Positions 17,142-25,764 of a stretch of 64,000 bases of DNA are shown here, in pieces. Source of the stretch: JBFAPK01 sp040676675. Lineage in GTDB: Bacteria > Actinomycetota > Actinomycetes > Mycobacteriales > Micromonosporaceae. Positions within the stretch are counted from its first letter, which is position 1, and the number at the start of each line of letters is the position of its first letter. A model generated the notes under the pieces. The model had not been told where the DNA came from, made no database searches, and worked only from the letters and a program-made list of their open reading frames with translations. The stretch is taken from assembly GCF_040676675.1 (NCBI RefSeq), contig NZ_JBFAPK010000004.1, forward strand, positions 248,001 to 312,000, read 5' to 3'. The translations under genes were made by a program, and so were the position numbers.

Positions 17142-19892
17142 GTGCGTCACGTTCCCGGCGGTACGCCCGCCGGTCCCACCGCCCCCGACACCATGGCGGC
17201 CGGCCCCGGTGGCGGCCGCCCCACCGCGCCCCGGCCCGGGGGCGGGACGGACCCCGCCGACGGGGCCGACCGGCTCGTCGGGCGGGCCGCCGCGCTGCTG
17301 ACCCGGCCGGGTCTGGTGGTGCTGCACGGCGGCCCGGGTGCCGGCCGCACCCACGCGCTGCGGCGGCTCGCCGACGCGTTCCACGGCCCGGTCTTCGGTG
17401 GCAACGCGCTGGCCAGCCTCCGGTCGGTGCCGGCGTTCGCGCTCAGCCACGCCCTGCGGGTACGCCTGCCGGCGCACGACCCGGCGCTGCTGGTCGAGGC
17501 GGTCCGGGCGGTGGTACGCGGCGGGCTGCTGCTCGTCGACGACCTGCAGTGGGCCGATCCGGTGACCGTGGCGGCGCTGGGGCCGGTGGCCGAGCACTGC
17601 CGGGTGGCGGTGGCGCTGCGCACCCCGCACCGCCTGCCCGACGCCGCCGTGGCCGCGCTGCGCGCCGCCGCCGCGGGCTGGCTCGCCGTGGCGCCGCTGG
17701 ACGCCGCCGGGGCCACCGCGCTGGCCCGTACCGTCGCGCCTGGCCTGGCCGCGCCCGCGGTGGCGCGGGTGGTGCGCCGCGCCGGTGGGACACCGCTGGC
17801 GGTGACCGCCCTGGCCCGGCACGCCGCCCGCCACGGCACCGACGGCGACCCGGACCGGGCTGCCCCCACCGGCACCGCCCCCGACGGTGACCCCGCCACG
17901 ACCGACCGGCTCGCCGCCCCCGGCGGTGACCGCGTCGACCTCGACGACGACGGGGGCCCCGGCCTCGACGGTGGCCTCGACGAGCTCACCCACGCGGTCG
18001 CCACCGCCCTGGCCGACCTGTCCCGGCCGGCCCGCACCGCCATGGCCGCGCTCGGCCTGCTCGGCCACCCGGCGCCCGCCGCGCTGCTCGGCCCCGGCGT
18101 CGCCGAGCTGACCGGGGCCGGCCTGGTCACCGCGGCACCCGACGGCACCGGCGTGGCGGCCGTCTCCCCGTACACCGCCGAGGTCGCCGCCGGGCTGCTC
18201 GACGACCAGACCCGCCGCGACCTGCACCGGCGGCTGGCCGACCTCGTCCCGCCGGCGCGGGCGGCCCGGCACCTCGCCGCGGCCGGCGAACCCGCCGCCG
18301 CGTACCGGGCCGCGGTGACGGCGGCCACGACGGCCAGCAGCGCCGCGCACCGCGCCGACCTGCTCCTGTTCGCCTGCGACCTGCCCGGCGTCACGCCCGC
18401 CCCCGCCGACCGGCTCGCCGCCGCGCGCGCCGCCCTGACCGCCGGCCGCCCGGCCGCCGCCGCGGCGGTGCTGGCCGGCGTCGACGGCGCGCACGCCGCC
18501 GCCACCCGCGCCGAGGCGCTGCTGCAACTGGGCGACCTGGTCGGCGCCGCCGCCACGGCCGCCCGGATACCGGAGCACGCCGAGCCGGACCTGGCCGCCG
18601 CCCGCGACCGGATCACCCTGCTCACCCGGCTCGCCGGCGACCCCTCGGCCACCGCCGGCGAGTCGCTGGCCGGCCTCGTCGCCCGGCACGGCCCGGCGCC
18701 GACCCATCCGGGGCTGCGCGCCGCCCTCGCGGCCGCCGGCGCCGCCGCCCGGATCCCCGGCTGGGAGGCGGCGTTGGCCACGGCCGCGTCCGCCGCCGGC
18801 ACCGCCGGGGACACCCTGGCGGCCCGCTGGAGCGCCTGGCTGCTGGTCGAGACCCTGCTCGCCGACGGGCGGCTCACCGAGGCCGCCGACGCGGCCGGCA
18901 CGGCGGCGGACGCCTGCGCGGCCGATTCCGCCTACGGCTGGCAGACCCGCTTCCTCGCCGCCCGCCTGTGGTGCGAGGCCCTCACCGGCGGCCCCGGCGG
19001 CGACGACGTGGCCCGCCGCGCCGGCGACCTGACCGACCGGACCCTGCCGGCGCTGGCGCGCGGCTACGCGGTGGCGGCGGCCGCCCTCGTGGAGGCCGAC
19101 GGCGGGTTGCTCGCCCCGGCCCGGGCCCGGCTGGCCGCCACCACCGGCGTACCCGCGCCGGCCGGGCCGGTACTGGACTGGGTCGGCCGGGAGGCGGCCT
19201 GGCTGGACGGGCAACCGGAACGGGCCGTGGCCCCACCCGCCGCCGACCGGGCACCCCTGGTCGACGGGCTGTGCCGGATCACCGCCCGCTGGGCGGCCCA
19301 CGACGGCGCCGCCGCCCCCGCCGACGACGGGCACAGCCGGCTGCCACCGGTGCGGCGGACCCTGACCGCCTGGACCGCCCCGGAACGGTTCGACGCGGCC
19401 GCCGCCGCCTGGCGCGGTCTGGCCGTACGGGAGGAGGTGCGCTGCCTGCTCGCCCGGGGGCTGCTCGCCGACGTACCGCAGCGGGCTGTCGAGGCGCTGC
19501 TGGCCGCCGAGGCGCTGGCCGAGCGGGCCGGGCTGGTGGTGCTGCTGGGCCGGGTCCGGCGGGCGCTGCGCCGGCACGCGGTACGGCGCGAGGAACGCGG
19601 CCCACGCGCGGGCACCGACCTCACCGACCGGGAACGGCAGGTGCTGCGGCTGGTCGCCGCCGGCGCGCCGAGCCGGCGCATCGCCGGGCAGTTGGGCATC
19701 TCCGCGCAGACGGTGGAGACCCACATCCGGGCCGGCATGCGCAAGCTGGGGGCCCGCACCCGCACCGAGGCCGCTGCCCGGGTGCTGGCCCAACCGGTGG
19801 TCGGCACGGCCCGCGTACCGCCGCCCCGGCCCCCCGAACCGGCACCGGGCGACGCCGCCGTCCCGCTCGCCCACGGCGGGCCGACCCGATGA
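17142..19892 (+). CDS. large LuxR-family (LAL-like) transcriptional regulator
   Basis: A 916-residue protein. An N-terminal AAA-type ATPase region has a P-loop-like LHGGPGAGRTHAL (about residues 61-73) in which the Walker A lysine is replaced by Arg69, and an intact Walker B LLLVDDLQWAD. A long Ala-rich helical middle (TPR-like) follows, then a C-terminal LuxR HTH (LTDRERQVLRLVAAGAPSRRIAGQLGISAQTVETHIRAGMRKLGARTRTEAAARVL). GTG 17142 was chosen over ATG 17058 because GGGGAGG lies 4 bp before it. It is coupled to a small HTH gene and divergent from the dynamin-like operon, which it may control. Confidence 0.8.
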   Translation: MRHVPGGTPAGPTAPDTMAAGPGGGRPTAPRPGGGTDPADGADRLVGRAAALLTRPGLVVLHGGPGAGRTHALRRLADAFHGPVFGGNALASLRSVPAFALSHALRVRLPAHDPALLVEAVRAVVRGGLLLVDDLQWADPVTVAALGPVAEHCRVAVALRTPHRLPDAAVAALRAAAAGWLAVAPLDAAGATALARTVAPGLAAPAVARVVRRAGGTPLAVTALARHAARHGTDGDPDRAAPTGTAPDGDPATTDRLAAPGGDRVDLDDDGGPGLDGGLDELTHAVATALADLSRPARTAMAALGLLGHPAPAALLGPGVAELTGAGLVTAAPDGTGVAAVSPYTAEVAAGLLDDQTRRDLHRRLADLVPPARAARHLAAAGEPAAAYRAAVTAATTASSAAHRADLLLFACDLPGVTPAPADRLAAARAALTAGRPAAAAAVLAGVDGAHAAATRAEALLQLGDLVGAAATAARIPEHAEPDLAAARDRITLLTRLAGDPSATAGESLAGLVARHGPAPTHPGLRAALAAAGAAARIPGWEAALATAASAAGTAGDTLAARWSAWLLVETLLADGRLTEAADAAGTAADACAADSAYGWQTRFLAARLWCEALTGGPGGDDVARRAGDLTDRTLPALARGYAVAAAALVEADGGLLAPARARLAATTGVPAPAGPVLDWVGREAAWLDGQPERAVAPPAADRAPLVDGLCRITARWAAHDGAAAPADDGHSRLPPVRRTLTAWTAPERFDAAAAAWRGLAVREEVRCLLARGLLADVPQRAVEALLAAEALAERAGLVVLLGRVRRALRRHAVRREERGPRAGTDLTDRERQVLRLVAAGAPSRRIAGQLGISAQTVETHIRAGMRKLGARTRTEAAARVLAQPVVGTARVPPPRPPEPAPGDAAVPLAHGGPTR

Positions 19893-20461
19893 GCACCCCC
19901 CGGCCGCCCCGCTACGTGCTGACCTCGATGACCGAGGCGACCCTCGTGCTGCGCCGGCTGGCCCGGCAGGGCTGGCAGACCCGCGAGGGGTTCGCGCTGA
20001 CCGACACCGCCTGGGACGTCAGCGCCCGCCGCCTGGTCCGCTACGGCCGGGTCGACGACGCGGAGACCGTACGGCTGGCCGTGCTCGCCTCCGCCCGGGG
20101 CGCGGGCGTGGTCGCGGTCACCGACCCGGCCGGCGAGCCGGGCCGCGCGCTCCTGGCCGACCTGGGCCGCCTCGGCCCGGTGTCCCGGGACCCGCGGCCG
20201 GAGCGGACCCCGGGCGCGCTGGCGGGCGGACCGGCCCCGCTGGTACCGGAGCAGCGGGCGCTGCTGGAACGGCTGGCCAACGGCGAGACCATCGCCGCGG
20301 CGGCGGCCGCCGAGTTCCTGTCGCTGCGTACCGCCAACCGGCGCATCGCCCAGGCCCGGCAGGCGCTGGGGGTGGCCACCACCCGGGAGGCGGTGCTGGC
20401 GTACCTGCGCCAACGCGACCGCGACCACCCGTCCGACCCGGATCCCGGCCCGCGGCGTTGA
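19889..20461 (+). CDS. small LuxR-type HTH protein coupled to the LAL regulator
   Basis: A 190-residue protein. The N-terminal half (YVLTSMTEATLVLRRLARQGWQTREGFALTDTAWDV) has no recognised domain. Residues about 120-175 resemble a GerE/LuxR HTH (LVPEQRALLERLANGETIAAAAAAEFLSLRTANRRIAQARQALGVATTREAVLAYL). The ATG overlaps the stop of the upstream gene (ATGA at 19889-19892), so the two regulators are made together. It may be a dimer partner or a truncated response-type regulator lacking a receiver domain. Confidence 0.65.
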   Translation: MSTPRPPRYVLTSMTEATLVLRRLARQGWQTREGFALTDTAWDVSARRLVRYGRVDDAETVRLAVLASARGAGVVAVTDPAGEPGRALLADLGRLGPVSRDPRPERTPGALAGGPAPLVPEQRALLERLANGETIAAAAAAEFLSLRTANRRIAQARQALGVATTREAVLAYLRQRDRDHPSDPDPGPRR

Positions 20462-20479
20462 AGGAGGGCGCTGAGGGAG

Positions 20480-21274
20480 TCAGCCCGCGTCCTCGGCCCG
20501 TGCCGGCGGCCGGCGGTGCTGCCGCCGCAGCGCCACCGGCCGGCTGGGGTCCGCGTGCCGGGGCAGGTCCGGCTCGTCGGGCCGCAACGGCGCCAGGGTG
20601 GCGGTGAGCGCGTCGATGATCCGGTCGGTGGCGTGCCGGGCGGCCCCGGGCGCGACCGGGTCGAGGTCATCCAGGTCGATCGGGGCACCGAAGTGGACCC
20701 GGATCACCGGCCGGCGCCGCACCGACCGGGCGACCGCGCGCAGCAGCCCCTTCGGCGCGCCGTACGGCAGCACCTCGTGCGCGCCCCACTGGGCCACCGG
20801 CACCACCGGCGCGCCGCTGGCGAACGCGAGCCGCGCGGTGCCGGTCTTGCCGCGCTCGGGCCACATGCCGGGGTCGAGTCCGATGCGCCCCTCCGGGTAG
20901 ACCAGCACCACCGAGCCGGCGGCGACGGCGGCCGCGGCGCTGGCCAACGCGTCGCCGACGGCGGGGGTGTCGCGGTCGACCCGGATGTGGCCGCTGCGGC
21001 GCATCACCGGGCCGACCACCGGCGCCCGGAACAGCCCGCCGGTGGCCATGATCCGGGGCGCGACGCGGCGGACCCGGCAGGCGGCGGTGAGCACCACCGG
21101 GTCGAACGGGCTGATGTGGTTGGCGGCGAGGATCACTGGGCCGTGCCGCAGGTGTTCGGGCAGGTCGCCGGTGACCCGCAGCCGGGCCAGGGCATTCACC
21201 ACCACGCGGGCGAGGACCTGCAGGACGTGCCAGAGGCGGGGGGCGCGCCAGGGCGCCGGGGGTGTGCTCTCCAT
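20480..21274 (-). CDS. lysophospholipid acyltransferase (PlsC family)
   Basis: A 264-residue acyltransferase. Block I is AANHISPFDPV (NHxxxxD, catalytic His), block II about GGLFRAPVVGPVMRRSGHIRVDR and block III VLVYPEGRIG. Block IV is GAPVVPVAQWG. These enzymes transfer an acyl chain to lysophosphatidate in phospholipid synthesis. A short N-terminal hydrophobic/amphipathic helix (LWHVLQVLARVVVNAL) probably sits on the membrane. It is convergent with the small HTH gene and divergent from cydA. Confidence 0.9.
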   Translation of the reverse strand: MESTPPAPWRAPRLWHVLQVLARVVVNALARLRVTGDLPEHLRHGPVILAANHISPFDPVVLTAACRVRRVAPRIMATGGLFRAPVVGPVMRRSGHIRVDRDTPAVGDALASAAAAVAAGSVVLVYPEGRIGLDPGMWPERGKTGTARLAFASGAPVVPVAQWGAHEVLPYGAPKGLLRAVARSVRRRPVIRVHFGAPIDLDDLDPVAPGAARHATDRIIDALTATLAPLRPDEPDLPRHADPSRPVALRRQHRRPPARAEDAG

Positions 21275-21401
21275 CAGCGGACGATCGTCGCACGCCGCGC
21301 GCCGGCCCGGATGGTCCGGGCGCGCGGACGATCCGGGTGCGTCCGGGTGGTGCGCGCGCCGGGGGAGCGCGGGCAGGGGAGAGGCGGCTCACCCGAGCCT
21401 C

Positions 21402-21443
21402 ATCTACGACGTGAGGTAGTATTTACTACACCACGTCGTAGAT
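21402..21443. promoter_or_regulatory. nested palindromic operator upstream of cydA
   Basis: The outer arms ATCTACGACGTG (21402-21413) and CACGTCGTAGAT (21432-21443) are perfect reverse complements. Inside is a second dyad, GTAGTA-TT-TACTAC (21416-21429). The structure ends 13 bp before the TTG start of cydA, where it would cover the promoter or leader. The TACTAC/GTAGTA core resembles operators of BlaI/MecI-type repressors; this link is inferred. Confidence 0.6.
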
Positions 21444-21456
21444 ACTGGGGGTCCCG

Positions 21457-23001
21457 TTGGACGCGCTCGATGTCGCCCGGTGGCAGTTCGGCGTCACCAC
21501 CGTCTACCACTTCCTCTTCGTACCGCTGACCATCGGCCTGTCCCTGCTGGTCGCCGTCCTACAGACCCTCTGGCACCGCACCGGCCAACAGCGCTACCTC
21601 AAGCTCACCAAGTTCTACGGCAAACTCTTCCTGATCAACTTCGCGATGGGCGTGGTCACCGGCATCGTGCAGGAGTTCCAGTTCGGCATGAACTGGTCGG
21701 ACTACTCCCGCTTCGTCGGTGACGTCTTCGGCGCCCCGCTGGCGATCGAGGCGCTGCTGGCGTTCTTCCTCGAATCCACCTTCCTCGGACTGTGGATCTT
21801 CGGCTGGGACCGGCTGCCCCGCCGCGTCCACCTCGCCACCATCTGGGCCGCCGCGATCGGCTCCACCCTCAGCGCCTACTTCATCCTCGCCGCCAACTCC
21901 TGGATGCAGAACCCCGTCGGCTACCGGATCAACCCCAGCACCGGCCGCGCCGAACTCACCGACATCTTCGCCGTACTGACCAACAAGGTCACCCTGGTCA
22001 CCTTCCCGCACACCCTCGCCGGCTGCTTCCTCGTTGCCGGGGCACTGATCACCTCGATCGCCCTCTGGCACCTCATGCGCGCCCGCCCCGCCACCGCCGA
22101 CCCGGCCACCACCCCCGGCCGCGCGGCCACCCCCGCCGACACCGATACCGGCCCCGGCCACGGCGGCACCACCGCACCGGCCACCACCACCGCACCGGCC
22201 ACCGCCGCCGACCCGACCGGCGACACCGCCGCCTTCCGCTTCGCCGCCCGCTTCGGCGCCTGGATCACCCTGCTCGCCGCCGCGGCCGTCGTCATCACCG
22301 GCGACGCCCAAGGCAAGATCATGACCCAGGTGCAGCCCATGAAGATGGCCGCCGCCGAAGCCCTCTACCAGACCGAGAAACCCGCCTCGTTCTCCGTACT
22401 CACCATCGGCAGCCTCGACGGCAGCCGCGAACTGTTCGCCATCAAGATCCCGTACCTGCTGTCCTACCTCGGCACCGGCGACATCCACGGCCAGGTCCGC
22501 GGCATCAACGACCTCCAGGCCCAGTACGCCGCCCAGTACGGCCCCGGCGGCTACACCCCGATCATCCCGGTCACCTACTGGAGCTTCCGCTTCATGATCG
22601 CCTTCGGGCTGGCCGCCGCCGCCATCGCCCTACTCGCCCTCTGGGCCCAACGCCGCGGCCGCACCCCCCGCAACCGCTGGCTACTACGCGCCGCACTCGT
22701 CATGCCCGTCCTACCACTGATCGCCAACTGCTTCGGCTGGATCTTCACCGAGATGGGCCGGCAACCCTGGGTCGTCTTCGGCGAACTCCTCACCCGCGAC
22801 GGCGTCTCCCGCAGCGTCTCCCTGACCGAGGTACTCACCTCCTTCACCACCTTCACCCTCATCTACGCCACCCTCGCCGTCATCGAGGTACGCCTCCTGC
22901 TGCGCTACGCCCGCGCCGGCCTACCCGACATCACCCCACAACCCCCACAACCACACGACAGCACCGACGACGAGGACCGACCCCTCGCCTTCGCCTACTG
23001 A
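21457..23001 (+). CDS. cydA: cytochrome bd oxidase subunit I
   Basis: A 514-residue subunit of the quinol-oxidising bd terminal oxidase in the cytoplasmic membrane. Heme ligand regions are visible: VYHFLFVPLTIG (His near residue 19) and TFPHTLAGCFLVAGAL (second His), plus the conserved EMGRQPWVVFGELLTRDGVS. Residues about 209-263 are an Ala/Thr/Pro-rich low-complexity insertion in a loop after LWHLMRARP, not part of the family core. The start is TTG 21457 with GGGGG upstream. cydB follows 58 bp later; the cydCD assembly genes are not in the window. Confidence 0.95.
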   Translation: MDALDVARWQFGVTTVYHFLFVPLTIGLSLLVAVLQTLWHRTGQQRYLKLTKFYGKLFLINFAMGVVTGIVQEFQFGMNWSDYSRFVGDVFGAPLAIEALLAFFLESTFLGLWIFGWDRLPRRVHLATIWAAAIGSTLSAYFILAANSWMQNPVGYRINPSTGRAELTDIFAVLTNKVTLVTFPHTLAGCFLVAGALITSIALWHLMRARPATADPATTPGRAATPADTDTGPGHGGTTAPATTTAPATAADPTGDTAAFRFAARFGAWITLLAAAAVVITGDAQGKIMTQVQPMKMAAAEALYQTEKPASFSVLTIGSLDGSRELFAIKIPYLLSYLGTGDIHGQVRGINDLQAQYAAQYGPGGYTPIIPVTYWSFRFMIAFGLAAAAIALLALWAQRRGRTPRNRWLLRAALVMPVLPLIANCFGWIFTEMGRQPWVVFGELLTRDGVSRSVSLTEVLTSFTTFTLIYATLAVIEVRLLLRYARAGLPDITPQPPQPHDSTDDEDRPLAFAY

Positions 23002-23059
23002 CCCGCCCGAACACCCCCACCCGACCGCACCGACGCCCGACCGCAGACCGGAGCCCACC

Positions 23060-24058
23060 GTGGACCTCACCACCGTCTGGTTTCTCCTCATCGCCGCCCT
23101 GTTCACCGGATACTTCGTCCTCGAAGGCTTCGACTTCGGCGTCGGCATGCTGCTCCCGATCCTCGGCCGCGACGACCGCGAACGCCGCGTCCTCATCAAC
23201 ACCATCGGACCCGTCTGGGACGGCAACGAGGTCTGGCTCATCACCGCCGGCGGCGCCCTCTTCGCCGCCTTCCCCCAGTGGTACGCCAGCCTCTTCTCCG
23301 GCTTCTACCTGCCGCTGCTACTCATCCTCGTCGCCCTCATCCTGCGCGGCGTCGCCTTCGAATACCGCCACAAGCGACCCGACGCCGCCTGGAAACACCG
23401 CTGGGACGCCGCCATCACCTTCGGCTCCGTCGTGCCCGCCGCCGTCTGGGGCATCGCCTTCGCCAACATCCTGCGCGGCGTACCCCTGGACCCCCACCAC
23501 GACTACACCGGCGGCCTACTCGACCTGCTCAACCCGTACGCCCTGCTCGGCGGCGCCACCACCACCGCCCTCTTCCTCACCCACGGCGCCGTCTTCCTCG
23601 CCCTCAAGACCACCGGCGACATCCGCCACCGCGCCGCCCGCACCGCCACACGCGCCGGCACCGCCGCCACCATCCTCACCGTGCCGTTCCTCGCCTGGAC
23701 CCTCACCATCCGGCACACCCCGGCCGCCGTCGCCCTCGCCGCCGCGGCCGCACTCGCCCTCACCGCCGCGCTGGCCGCCACCCGCGTACGCCGAGAGGGC
23801 TGGGCCTTCACCGGCACCGCCGCCGCCATCGCCCTGCTCGTGGCCACCCTGTTCACCGCACTCTTCCCGAACGTGCTGCCCTCCACCGTCGACGCCGCCG
23901 GCACCCTCACCGTCACCAACGCCGCCTCCAGCCCCTACACCCTGAAGATCATGACCTGGGTGGCGGCCATCTTCGCCCCCGTCGTCGTCGCCTACCAGGG
24001 CTGGACCTACTGGGTCTTCCGCAAACGCATCGGCGTGGCCAACATCCCCCCACACTGA
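23060..24058 (+). CDS. cydB: cytochrome bd oxidase subunit II
   Basis: A 332-residue membrane protein with about eight to nine helices. The start MDLTTVWFLLIAALFTGYFVLEGFDFGVGML is diagnostic for CydB, followed by GPVWDGNEVWLITAGGALFAAFPQWYA and LKIMTWVAAIFAPVVVAYQGWTYWVF near the C terminus. With CydA it forms the high-affinity bd oxidase used at low oxygen or under stress such as nitric oxide. It is in an operon with cydA and presumably under the same palindromic operator. Confidence 0.95.
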   Translation: MDLTTVWFLLIAALFTGYFVLEGFDFGVGMLLPILGRDDRERRVLINTIGPVWDGNEVWLITAGGALFAAFPQWYASLFSGFYLPLLLILVALILRGVAFEYRHKRPDAAWKHRWDAAITFGSVVPAAVWGIAFANILRGVPLDPHHDYTGGLLDLLNPYALLGGATTTALFLTHGAVFLALKTTGDIRHRAARTATRAGTAATILTVPFLAWTLTIRHTPAAVALAAAAALALTAALAATRVRREGWAFTGTAAAIALLVATLFTALFPNVLPSTVDAAGTLTVTNAASSPYTLKIMTWVAAIFAPVVVAYQGWTYWVFRKRIGVANIPPH

Positions 24059-24101
24059 CCCCGCCCGGGGCCCCGACGCGAGCCGGTTACCCACGCCCCC
24101 G

Positions 24102-24806
24102 TCAGTAGCCGGCGTCGGGAGCCGGCGCGGCGGCGGTCGGCCCCTCGCCGCGTTCGCGGGCGGCGTAGTCGTCGAGGATGACCTCGGTGGCGGTGGCACC
24201 GAAGCGGGTTGCGCCGGCCCCGTGCAGTTCGAGCAGCGTGTCGAGGGTACGAACGCCGCCGGCGGCCTTGACCTCGATATGCGGGGAGACGGTGGCGCGC
24301 ATGAGCCGGATGTCGGCGAGCGTCGCGCCGCCGGAGGCGAAGCCGGTACTGGTCTTCACGAAGTGCGCCCCGGCCCGTTCGCTGAGGCGGCAGCCGAGGA
24401 TCTTCTGTTCGTCGGTGAGGTAGGCGTTCTCCAGGATGACCTTGACGACCCGGCCCTGGGCGGCGGCGACCACGGCGGCGATGTCGTCGTGGACATAGGC
24501 GGCGTCGCCGTCGCGCAGACGGCCGACGTGCAGCACCATGTCGATCTCGTCGGCGCCCGCCTCGACCAGCTCACGAGTCTCGGCGACCTTGGTGCTGGTA
24601 CGGGTGTCGCCGTGCGGAAAACCCGCGACGGCGCCGACGAGCACCCCGGTGCCCGCGAGCGCGGCCGCGGCCAGCTCCACGTCGGAGGGGCGCACGCAGA
24701 CCGAGGCGACGGCACGGCCGGCGGCGATGTCGCAGCCACGCCGGATGTCGGTGGTGGTCAGCTCAGGACGCAGCAGCGAATGGTCGATCATCTTGGCGAT
24801 GTTCAT
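24102..24806 (-). CDS. deoC: deoxyribose-phosphate aldolase
   Basis: A 234-residue class I aldolase cleaving 2-deoxyribose 5-phosphate to acetaldehyde and glyceraldehyde 3-phosphate. The Schiff-base lysine is in HFVKTSTGFASGGAT and the second active-site lysine in IEVKAAGGVRT; the N terminus MIDHSLLRPELT and ADEIDMVLHVG are family-typical. The ATG overlaps the stop of the upstream GntR gene (ATGA, 24806-24803), so the two form an operon, suggesting that the regulator senses a nucleoside or sugar-phosphate metabolite. It is convergent with cydB. Confidence 0.95.
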   Translation of the reverse strand: MNIAKMIDHSLLRPELTTTDIRRGCDIAAGRAVASVCVRPSDVELAAAALAGTGVLVGAVAGFPHGDTRTSTKVAETRELVEAGADEIDMVLHVGRLRDGDAAYVHDDIAAVVAAAQGRVVKVILENAYLTDEQKILGCRLSERAGAHFVKTSTGFASGGATLADIRLMRATVSPHIEVKAAGGVRTLDTLLELHGAGATRFGATATEVILDDYAARERGEGPTAAAPAPDAGY

Positions 24807-25531
24807 CGGGCCTCTCCTGACTGAGGTGGCTGCACGGCGAAGGCGACGCGCAGGCTGTAGCGGTCGCCGACATAGCGACTGACGGTGTACTCCAAGGGAG
24901 CTGAGTGCTGGTCGACGACAAGGCGGGTCTCGACCAGCAGTGGTTCGTCGGCCGGCACGTGCAGGCGCTCGCCGTCGACACCGGCCCGCTGGGCTGTCAG
25001 CGTCGAGGAGCCGAGCGTGGGACGCAGACCCCGGTCGTGCAGGGCGCGGTGTAGCGAGCCGGTTTCCAGGTCGACGTCGAGCAACGCCGTCAGGTGCGGC
25101 GGGAAGCAGGCGTACTCGATGGCCAGGGGGATGTCGTCGGCGAGCCGGACGCGCACGATCGAAACGACTCGCGGCGCCGCGGCGGCCAGGTGCAGCATCG
25201 CCGCCTCGGCGGACGATGCCGCCCGGACTTCGCCCGCCACCAGGCGTGACGCCGGAATGCGACCCCAGGCGCGGATCTGGTCCTGGAAGCTCATCAACGT
25301 CCCGGCCGCCCGCGGTTCAGGCGGCTGCCGCACGAAGGTGCCCCGCCCCTGGATCCGCTCGATCAGCCCGTCGGCCTCCAGCGCGTTGAGCGCCGCGCGG
25401 ACCGTCATCCGGGCAACCCCGAACTCGGCGGCGAGCGCCGGCTCAGCGGGCAGCACATCCCCGGGCCGCGCCCGGGACAACCGGGCACGCAACTCCCGCT
25501 CGATCCGCGCGTACAGCGGCGCCCTCACCAT
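24803..25531 (-). CDS. GntR/HutC-family transcriptional regulator
   Basis: A 242-residue regulator. The N-terminal winged helix (PLYARIERELRARLSRARPGDVLPAEPALAAEFGVARMTVRAALNALEADGLIERIQGRGTFV) is followed by a UTRA ligand-binding domain with family-typical RVRLADDIPLAIEYACFPP. ATG 25531 has GAGGAG six bases upstream; a longer ATG at 25576 would run through the palindromic operator. It is translationally coupled to deoC. The operator directly upstream predicts autorepression of the gntR-deoC operon. Confidence 0.9.
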   Translation of the reverse strand: MVRAPLYARIERELRARLSRARPGDVLPAEPALAAEFGVARMTVRAALNALEADGLIERIQGRGTFVRQPPEPRAAGTLMSFQDQIRAWGRIPASRLVAGEVRAASSAEAAMLHLAAAAPRVVSIVRVRLADDIPLAIEYACFPPHLTALLDVDLETGSLHRALHDRGLRPTLGSSTLTAQRAGVDGERLHVPADEPLLVETRLVVDQHSAPLEYTVSRYVGDRYSLRVAFAVQPPQSGEAR

Positions 25532-25542
25532 TCCCTGCTCCT

Positions 25543-25564
25543 CTAGGTCGTCTAGACAACCTAG
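25543..25564. promoter_or_regulatory. palindromic operator of the gntR-deoC operon
   Basis: A dyad CTAGGT-CGTCTAGACAAC-CTAG (one mismatched pair) is centred on TCTAGA and contains GTCTAGAC, which fits the GT-N-TA-N-AC pattern known for HutC-type GntR operators. It lies 12 bp before the gntR start. Confidence 0.65.
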
Positions 25565-25706
25565 GAGCCGCCGCAAGCAGAATCAACCACCCGTGAGCTT
25601 CTGACGCCCGCCACCTGCCCTCCGCAGCATCGAGCGAGTCGAGCCAGGCCAAAAACCCGACGATACGTAAAAGCCCTGCCCGCCGGGAGCGCACCGAGGC
25701 CTCAAT

Positions 25707-25746
25707 CGAGTGACCGGCCCACCCAGGCGGGTGGGCCGGTCACTCG
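25707..25746 (-). terminator. strong hairpin terminator
   Basis: CGAGTGACCGGCCCACCC (25707-25724) pairs perfectly with its complement at 25729-25746 around an AGGC loop. It follows the stop of the minus-strand gene ending at 25765. Confidence 0.7.
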
Positions 25747-25764
25747 ACCAACCAAAACCAGGGC

